Shown: piece by piece, positions 58,070 to 64,000 of the stretch
Position numbering within the stretch: the first letter of the stretch is position 1
Layout: every line of letters begins with the position of its first letter
NCBI GenBank assembly: GCA_028554795.2
Contig: CM068839.1
Span: forward strand, 10,877,220-10,941,219
DNA length: 64,000 nucleotides
Direction of reading: 5' to 3'
Source: Sinohyriopsis cumingii
Taxonomy: Eukaryota; Mollusca; Bivalvia; Unionida; Unionidae
Position numbers and translations under genes: made by a program
Notes under the pieces: model-generated
Databases searched by the model: none
The model's input: only the letters and a program-made list of their open reading frames with translations
Told to the model about the DNA's origin: nothing

Positions 58070-58570
58070 ATGAATTTATATTGTTTACGCTGTAGAGTTA
58101 AAACTCCAACTATTGATTTAGCTACAGTTACAACAAAAAATAAAAAAATAGCGTACGGTGGAAAATGTTCTGTATGCTGTAGAAAGAAATTTTCATTTTT
58201 ACCTAATAAGCGCGGTGGTGATATTGCTAATTTGATGTCAAAGTTTCCAGGTGCTCCATGGGCTAAATACAGCGGGGAAAAACATCTACCAGGATATAAT
58301 TATTGCGGTCCTGGTACCAGACTCGATATCAGGCTCGATAATCAAGATCAACCAAAACCAGGCGAGGAACCAATAAATGCTATTGATCGAGCTTGTCATG
58401 CTCATGATGTAGCTTATAAAAGTCAAAATCTACAAGATAGGCATATTGCAGATGTAAAATTAATTCATTCATTAAATTCTATAAAAAATAAAAATATTAG
58501 AGAATCATTAGCTAATTGGTTAGTAAGATCCTCGATGAAAGGTAAATTAGCGATTGGGGCTGGTAATTAA
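58070..58570 (+). CDS. Phospholipase A2 protein with N-terminal zinc ribbon
   Basis: 166 residues, intact. CxxC pairs at 5/8 and 33/36 form a small zinc ribbon. A parvovirus VP1-type PLA2 domain follows: APWAKYSGEKHLPGYNYCGPGT (calcium loop near 76-83, quoted in parts) and HAHDVAY (catalytic His112-Asp113). The C-terminal helix (SLANWLVRSSMKGKLAIGAG) is like that of VP1 PLA2 proteins. The enzyme would open endosomal membranes after entry; inferred from the parvovirus role. It is followed after 2 bp by the integrase. The zinc-ribbon fusion is not part of the parvovirus protein. Confidence 0.9.
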   Translation: MNLYCLRCRVKTPTIDLATVTTKNKKIAYGGKCSVCCRKKFSFLPNKRGGDIANLMSKFPGAPWAKYSGEKHLPGYNYCGPGTRLDIRLDNQDQPKPGEEPINAIDRACHAHDVAYKSQNLQDRHIADVKLIHSLNSIKNKNIRESLANWLVRSSMKGKLAIGAGN

Positions 58571-58572
58571 TA

Positions 58573-59544
58573 ATGGAATCAATTTATTATTCACCGAGAG
58601 GATACTGGAGAGGCAAAGCAGCAATTGGTAAACTCGCTGATGCAGCATCGGTTAAACATTCTACTGCTAAAGCGTGGTTATCTAAACAAGCAATATGGCA
58701 AATTTATCTACCACGTCCTAAACACATTCAGTACTCGTATTTCGATGTCAGTGTTCCTAATGAAGTTCATCAAGCTGATATTCTGTTTTTACCGCATGAT
58801 ACTGTACGTGGAAAAACGTACAAATACGCGTTAACCGTAGTTGATGTTGCAAGTAGATATAAAGAAGCAGAACCGCTATCGGCGAAAACATCATCTGAAG
58901 TAGCCGATGCGTTTGAACGAATTTATCAACGAGGTGGTCTACGATGGCCACAGCTACTACAAGTTGATCCTGGTAAGGAATTTCTTGGTCCAGTATCATC
59001 GCTGATGAAACAACATAATACCAAAATACGACGAGGTCATACTGCAATTCACCGTGATCAAGCAATTGTTGAGCGATTTAATCGAACACTTGCTGAACGG
59101 TTATTTGGATATCAATACGCGAGGGAATTTATTCAGGATAAGAGATCTCGTGAATGGGTTGCAAGATTACCAATCGTGATAGCTGCATTAAATAATGAAA
59201 TCACACGAACAACCAACATGAAACCCATTAGCGCGGTCACAAAAAAAAATATACCAACACAACGGAAAGATGCTGGAAAACAAAAAATATTAGGTGATGT
59301 CACAGTCAGATATTTATATGAGCCTGGTGAACTTGAAGGTGGTAAAGCGAGAGCGACTGATCCTATTTGGAGTGTTACCACACACAAAATATCTACCGTG
59401 ACAAGATCCACTGGAAGAAATGTAGGCGTTTCCAGACCTGCAATCTACAGATTAGATTCTGCTGCTCCTCAACGTGGATTTACACGTGAACAACTACAAA
59501 TAATTCCCGCGGATACACAACTACCACCGCGATCACTCCGGTGA
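58573..59544 (+). CDS. Retroviral-like (rve) integrase of element C
   Basis: 323 residues with the same catalytic triad as in element A: D69 (HQADIL), D132 (QVDPGKEF), E167 (IVERFNR). The C-terminal domain is YLYEPGELEGGKARAT...IYRLDSAAPQRGFTREQL. Compared with A it lacks a short stretch near residue 240 and has a few extra residues (VGVSRP) before IYRLDS. ATG is preceded by AATTAATA. Intact; convergent with the polymerase gene, 10 bp between stops. Confidence 0.93.
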   Translation: MESIYYSPRGYWRGKAAIGKLADAASVKHSTAKAWLSKQAIWQIYLPRPKHIQYSYFDVSVPNEVHQADILFLPHDTVRGKTYKYALTVVDVASRYKEAEPLSAKTSSEVADAFERIYQRGGLRWPQLLQVDPGKEFLGPVSSLMKQHNTKIRRGHTAIHRDQAIVERFNRTLAERLFGYQYAREFIQDKRSREWVARLPIVIAALNNEITRTTNMKPISAVTKKNIPTQRKDAGKQKILGDVTVRYLYEPGELEGGKARATDPIWSVTTHKISTVTRSTGRNVGVSRPAIYRLDSAAPQRGFTREQLQIIPADTQLPPRSLR

Positions 59545-59554
59545 TTTCGATCAC

Positions 59555-62500
59555 TTAACTAGCGCCAAGGGTGCCTGCACCCCGACGTCGATTACACTCA
59601 AGACAGGTTAACATGGTATTTTCTCGTGTATGACCGCGACTATTATCTTTTCTATCTACGGTAAATTGTCTTGAATCATTACTCGAATACCGCCATAACA
59701 TTATACAATTACAACATGCGCAATGATTGTTCTGCTGCTGTTTTAACTCAATAATAAATTCAACATCAAGATCAAAGTCGCGTTTATTTTTTTTGTCAGA
59801 TTGTTTGTATCCGATTAATTTTTTTCTTATTATATCATCATCGATGATGTTAAATTTATCAACGATTTCAGGAATTATAATTCTACGTAATTGAGATATA
59901 TTTCTGACCCTCGATACCGCTAAATAAACTAAATTTGACCACTCGATGCGATCGTCTATAATCCAGACTCGTGTATCAGAAATAGTTAATCCCTGAGACG
60001 AGTGGATCGTCATAGCGTATCCTAACACCCATGGAGATTTGTCAGCGCGTAATGCATCTTCGACTACACTGATATCAACGGCGACAATATCATTTAATAC
60101 GAGATTCTGTTTCCTTGACTCTGTCAAGGGTCCTGGAATATCAACATTAATATTCTGTTTTCGTGTATCTGATGGTCTATAACACAACGGTACGGGTAGT
60201 TCTGAATATTGTTCTTTATGTAGCTGAAATAACTGTTGTTGTAAAGCGTCTCTGATTATCTTTCTACTTGCTACGATCAAATCGTTGGGTCTCCATGAGT
60301 TCAAAAAATCACTCATTGATGTCTCTGAGATCACTCCACGTATTATTTCACACTGAATTTTGTTTGATTGTAATCTGATTAATTTTTTAAACTCCTTCAA
60401 ATTTGCATCAAGAGCTCTATGATCATCATCTATTTCTTCGTAATAATCAACGAAATTTTTTAACCAATCATGTGGAGATGGTCCAACAAAGGGCGGCGGT
60501 TGACCATGATCGCCACACATTATTATGGCGGTATTTTTCGTCAACAACCAATCAAGAAACATTTTTAATGTATCCAATGAGACCGTGCATATCTCATCCC
60601 AAATAATTATTTTAGGTATATATTTTTCTCCCATCCGTTCAGGAGTCCATGTATCCCCGCGCCACCGAAAGAAACTATGATACGTGCACGATTGTACTTG
60701 CCGCTGTTTCATCTCACGTGCAAGTCTATGTGTGGGTGTCAGCACGATCATATCTGAATTTCTAAAAACATTAATCGTTCGAGTTGTTTTGCCGCATCCA
60801 CCAGGTCCATTGAGATATACTGTCTTATATCTGGTTATTGGATCACTCAACGATGGTGCTTTCGACATTTCTGATATTTTATTACCCTTACGATAAAAAT
60901 CTCTCACTGGAACATCTGCTGATTCTACATAATTGTGTAATAGTTCCTTTTTTATTCTCCACGAACCCCATCGTTCATCATTACTTGTAAATTTCATAAC
61001 AGGTTCTAAATATTTACTTGAAATATAAAACGAATCTGTTGCGACTCTGACTGCGGTCTCAGGAAATCTATTAATCATCGATAATAAATTTATAGAAACA
61101 TAAGCCAACATGGAAGATCTTAGATGAGTATATTGCGGGGATACGTCATTTATGTAACTAACGATCGTACCTAATTTTGTTCCGTCGGATAAATAAACAC
61201 TCTCTCGATTTACAAATGTATTTTTCGCCGTTGTATCAGCGATTATAAAATCGTACTCGGCATCATCTAAAATTAATCGTGCGTGATGTCTTTTATAATC
61301 ATATGCACCACCTTGAGTAAATTTACCTATAATTTTTCTACCGAGATCTTTTGCGGTTTTGAGTTTATTAGGAATATCATCTTCGGAAACTTCAGGATAT
61401 TTTTCCTTAAACTCGCTGATAACTTCAGAATCTGACATGGGCAACCAAACTTTGGTCTGTGCATGATATGATATAATTGCCTCACTGACCACCAACGATG
61501 TCAGTATCGCACAATCTAGCATATATCGCAACAGAACTATAGGTGCCCAACGTTTTTCACAAAAATGTCTGCCAAACCAAACATAACAAATCTTGTGAAG
61601 ATTTTCGTTAAACTCGAACGACTCAATACAGGCGAATCCAGTCAGATCAAAATCAGGTAATGGTCCATTAATTGCCACTCGCGTCATCTCGTTTGTAGGG
61701 TGACCAAATCTTTCAAAGTACGTAGAACAATCTCCGTATCCTAGAAAACTTCCCGGATAACATGCAACCATATCAACCGAAATAACATCATTGTAATTGT
61801 ATTTGGTATTCCATAATCCGCCATGTCCATATTCGACGCAACTTGCGCGTACGTCCTCGAGTAAATCAAATCGTGTTGGTTTCCATGAATTTCGTTCTCT
61901 GGCGAAATGAGCCGCAACAGATGGAACGGTAAAACAATTAGTTAGTAATTTGTCAGTATTTTCCGCGTGCTTGCACTGTAAAAACGTCGCAAGATTTTTC
62001 ATCTCGTCATGGAGGGATTCTGTGCGATATATTTCACCGTTCGGTTTGACAAACTGATCAAATTCACCCTCTTCATTACTTTTGAATAACCATACCGATA
62101 CAGGATCGGTTTTACTTATTTCGTTGATAAAATCAAACATATCTGCCACAGAATTATCTGCCACAGCCATATCTGTGGGGTAAAATCTAACAGTTCGATC
62201 ACGTGGAAATATTGTTACTGCGTTAGTCCATGCGTGCGCGTTATGATCGATAATATTTATTGGAGCTCCTTTCGATTTATATTTCGACTGGTACAGTACT
62301 TCTCCCGTTATTGTTGCTACGGTTATTGGAAATTTTAATATTTTTCCTAACTCAGCAACATCTTTTATTGTAGCACCAGTATCCCTAACTGAATCAGCCC
62401 ACGAGTTTATTTTTTCACGCCTTAAATCAGTTAATCCATTTCCACGCATCGCGTTTGTAAAGTGTTCTATTACTCGTTCAGCCACACAATTTAACCTTGA

Positions 62501-63061
62501 CAAGGTCAAGGATGATAATTTCATCGGCGCTAGTTTATCAACGTTAGGTTTTTTATTTATCTCATAAATTCCATAAATAACCGCTGTTACAGGATACGCT
62601 CGCTCATAATACGGTTTATCAATACCAGTCAATAGACCCGGTCTGGAATTTTTACTTAATATGATAGTTTTATTATTACCAAGGACAGGATCATATTTGT
62701 CACGGATAATCCAACTACCTGTTTCTGTTAATACAATAAATTTTACTCTGAAGAAATATTTTTGATTGCCCTCGTATTCAGCGATGTAGTTAATGATAGT
62801 TGCCGCTCGCTTGTCATTCATTGTAGCGTCCGTGACAGAGTCAGTGTCCTTGACTCCGTTAAGGCGTATAATCTTGAACGTTGACCATGTATGAGATGCA
62901 CCATCCGTGTAAAATTCTTTCTTAGCGTCATGAATTTTCGAGATCAAACTTTTATTTTTCGGATCAACCAGATCTCGTACTGGCAAGTCAGAAGATAATC
63001 TGTCAAGGTTGAATTTATACTTAACAGGCCTAGTTTGGGATAATCTCTCAAACTCGTTCAT
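59555..63061 (-). CDS. Family B-like DNA polymerase / SF1 helicase / HNH fusion of element C
   Basis: 1168 residues from the ATG at 63061. Same order as in A: unassigned N terminus; ISVDMVACYPGSFLGYG (motif A-like); GRKIIGKFTQGGAYD; VRVATDSFYI (motif C); NGPGGCGKTT; IIIWDEICTV; GDHGQPPPF; TIHSSQGLTI; AVSRVR; and a C-terminal HNH with HCACCNC, TVDRKDNSRGHTRENTMLTC and CNRRRG. Conservation of all catalytic residues between diverged copies shows that the three-part fusion is real and maintained. The C terminus is slightly longer (GTLGAS). Confidence 0.86.
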   Translation of the reverse strand: MNEFERLSQTRPVKYKFNLDRLSSDLPVRDLVDPKNKSLISKIHDAKKEFYTDGASHTWSTFKIIRLNGVKDTDSVTDATMNDKRAATIINYIAEYEGNQKYFFRVKFIVLTETGSWIIRDKYDPVLGNNKTIILSKNSRPGLLTGIDKPYYERAYPVTAVIYGIYEINKKPNVDKLAPMKLSSLTLSRLNCVAERVIEHFTNAMRGNGLTDLRREKINSWADSVRDTGATIKDVAELGKILKFPITVATITGEVLYQSKYKSKGAPINIIDHNAHAWTNAVTIFPRDRTVRFYPTDMAVADNSVADMFDFINEISKTDPVSVWLFKSNEEGEFDQFVKPNGEIYRTESLHDEMKNLATFLQCKHAENTDKLLTNCFTVPSVAAHFARERNSWKPTRFDLLEDVRASCVEYGHGGLWNTKYNYNDVISVDMVACYPGSFLGYGDCSTYFERFGHPTNEMTRVAINGPLPDFDLTGFACIESFEFNENLHKICYVWFGRHFCEKRWAPIVLLRYMLDCAILTSLVVSEAIISYHAQTKVWLPMSDSEVISEFKEKYPEVSEDDIPNKLKTAKDLGRKIIGKFTQGGAYDYKRHHARLILDDAEYDFIIADTTAKNTFVNRESVYLSDGTKLGTIVSYINDVSPQYTHLRSSMLAYVSINLLSMINRFPETAVRVATDSFYISSKYLEPVMKFTSNDERWGSWRIKKELLHNYVESADVPVRDFYRKGNKISEMSKAPSLSDPITRYKTVYLNGPGGCGKTTRTINVFRNSDMIVLTPTHRLAREMKQRQVQSCTYHSFFRWRGDTWTPERMGEKYIPKIIIWDEICTVSLDTLKMFLDWLLTKNTAIIMCGDHGQPPPFVGPSPHDWLKNFVDYYEEIDDDHRALDANLKEFKKLIRLQSNKIQCEIIRGVISETSMSDFLNSWRPNDLIVASRKIIRDALQQQLFQLHKEQYSELPVPLCYRPSDTRKQNINVDIPGPLTESRKQNLVLNDIVAVDISVVEDALRADKSPWVLGYAMTIHSSQGLTISDTRVWIIDDRIEWSNLVYLAVSRVRNISQLRRIIIPEIVDKFNIIDDDIIRKKLIGYKQSDKKNKRDFDLDVEFIIELKQQQNNHCACCNCIMLWRYSSNDSRQFTVDRKDNSRGHTRENTMLTCLECNRRRGAGTLGAS

Positions 63062-63109
63062 ATAATTAAAACAAATATTTAAATAAAGAAAATTATATAT
63101 ATATATACA
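63062..63109. promoter_or_regulatory. Divergent promoter of element C, conserved with A
   Basis: 48 bp with TATAATTAAA, ACAAATATTTAAATAAA and ATTATATATATATA; counterpart of 4936-4981. Confidence 0.6.
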
Positions 63110-63409
63110 ATGTCCCAATGTAGATGGTTGATGATCGGCTCAGTAAATCGATGCAACAAATCCTGTAGAAAGGAATTTTGTTGGATGCACTCACAAAACA
63201 TACGACGAGGAAGTCTAGGACCAATACCATGTCTAAGGTGTGGTATTGGAGTACGTGGAAAGACAAAATTATGTGGGAAGTGCGGCGGGAAACGGTTCAG
63301 AGAACTTAAAAGATATTATGACAAAAAAAATAATAGCGGTGAAAACGCTATAAAATCCGTGGAGGATTATATATCAAGATTTCAGACAAACAATGATTTA
63401 AACATATAA
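63110..63409 (+). CDS. Zinc-ribbon protein, right copy of element C
   Basis: 99 residues: QCRWLMIGSVNRCNKSCRKE, IPCLRCGIGVRGKTKLCGKCGG, RFRELKRYYDKK. It matches 4982-5302 closely except that it lacks the hairpin-encoded insert after the start, and so gives the ancestral form. Intact. Confidence 0.75.
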   Translation: MSQCRWLMIGSVNRCNKSCRKEFCWMHSQNIRRGSLGPIPCLRCGIGVRGKTKLCGKCGGKRFRELKRYYDKKNNSGENAIKSVEDYISRFQTNNDLNI

Positions 63410-63419
63410 TATTATTATA

Positions 63420-63917
63420 ATGGAGCAAAATATATTTGTCCCACATCCTGTCATAACAAACTATGAATCAAATATTAATGGTATCATCAGACACTGTAGG
63501 TTAAAAAAACCAGTTGGTAATGTTTCTAATACTGGCTATCTTAGATTTACAGTTGGAAAGAGAAGATATCTATGTCATAGATTTACATACGAGTGTCACA
63601 AGGGTTTGATCAATGACGGTCTTGTTATTGATCATATTGATGGAAATCCTCAAAACAATAATTTATCCAACCTTCGTGTTGTCACTCGAAGCGTGAACTC
63701 TGCATGTGGTAATACAGGAAGATATAAGACAATCGGAAAGAGGGGGGTAATTTCTACAAACATAGAAACCGGTAAAGTAATTATGTTTCAGTCTATGAAC
63801 GCGGCTGCGACATATTTTGATATTAACTCGCGTTCAGTACAAAATGTAGCAGATAATATAACCAGATCTGCTTTCTCGAAAAAATATAAGCAGAAAATTA
63901 CATTTCAGTATCAATAA
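63420..63917 (+). CDS. Free-standing HNH endonuclease of element C
   Basis: 165 residues: NUMOD4-like FVPHPVITNYESNINGIIR, HNH core YLCHRFTYE...VIDHIDGN...NLRVVT, C-terminal IENR-like SMNAAATYFDINSRSVQNVAD. Collinear with 5331-5882 and intact. Because both elements keep it at the same place, it is likely a regular viral gene and not a recent homing insertion. Confidence 0.85.
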   Translation: MEQNIFVPHPVITNYESNINGIIRHCRLKKPVGNVSNTGYLRFTVGKRRYLCHRFTYECHKGLINDGLVIDHIDGNPQNNNLSNLRVVTRSVNSACGNTGRYKTIGKRGVISTNIETGKVIMFQSMNAAATYFDINSRSVQNVADNITRSAFSKKYKQKITFQYQ

Positions 63918-63977
63918 CTATCATCACCACATTATTAACTATCATCACCACATTATTAACTATCATCACCACATTGA
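63915..63977 (+). repeat. Three copies of a 21 bp repeat after the HNH gene
   Basis: TAACTATCATCACCACATTAT repeated three times, overlapping the last codon of the HNH gene. Confidence 0.85.
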
Positions 63978-64000
63978 ATTAATTTTTTTAATTTATGTCA

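Larger units (their letters stand above)
56647..64000. mobile_element. Element C: second copy of the lineage 1 virus, right side cut
   Basis: Genes from ATPase to HNH endonuclease are collinear with element A and in the same orientation, but well diverged at protein level; all main frames are open. The left limit is inferred from the end of the LINE fragment. C supplies the zinc gene and ATPase that lie outside the window in A. Capsid genes, if present, would be beyond 64000. Confidence 0.7.

Overview
The window reads as animal nuclear DNA crowded with endogenous, Polinton/Maverick-type viruses. A metazoan host is suggested by LINE, Penelope-like and hAT remnants, long noncoding AT-rich stretches with microsatellites, and histone-mRNA-type 3' stem-loops with ACCCA cleavage sites and purine-rich downstream elements. 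A marine invertebrate such as a mollusc is my guess; the sequence alone does not prove the species. Four viral elements of two unrelated lineages are present.

Lineage 1 (element A, 1 to about 14985, left side cut by the window; element C, about 56647-64000, right side cut). The shared order is zinc-ribbon gene, A32-like packaging ATPase, phospholipase A2, integrase, a tail-to-tail giant protein, a second zinc-ribbon gene and an HNH endonuclease. The giant protein fuses a family B-like DNA polymerase, an SF1 helicase and an HNH domain. Element A also carries a leftward capsid cluster: adenain-like protease, double-jelly-roll capsid protein, an Ala-rich hydrophobic core-like protein, penton-like protein (broken at a C11 tract), a fibre with a phage tail-fibre motif, a membrane protein and a PPPY-bearing virion-like protein. 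Nearly every start codon follows TATA(A)/AATAAT, and A is dotted with small hairpin repeats, some inside genes.

Lineage 2 (element B, 15302-33220, complete; element D, 33849-45712, decayed). B is a 17.9 kb Polinton/adintovirus with about 346 bp terminal inverted repeats and perfect 6 bp CACCTG target duplications. It carries protease, capsid, penton, chromodomain integrase, ATPase and protein-primed polymerase genes. The ATPase has a stop codon, and the polymerase has two frameshifts plus a probable early stop. D is mostly gutted but keeps a protease pseudogene and a mirrored copy of B's left-arm genes.

The most unusual system is in lineage 2. A set of small coiled-coil, charged genes in B and D share a promoter module (GGGGATGTTTTCC next to CACGTCCGCGC next to a TATA box), and each ends in a histone-mRNA-type 3' stem-loop instead of a poly(A) signal. 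Nine stem-loops are visible, two of them inside the inner ends of B's terminal repeats. This suggests a viral gene set that uses the host SLBP/U7 machinery and is expressed like replication-dependent histones.

The rest (about 45.7-56.6 kb) is host-like noncoding DNA with TA microsatellites, short tandem repeats, a non-autonomous hAT element, a Penelope-like fragment bounded by inverted repeats, and a LINE reverse-transcriptase fragment beside element C.
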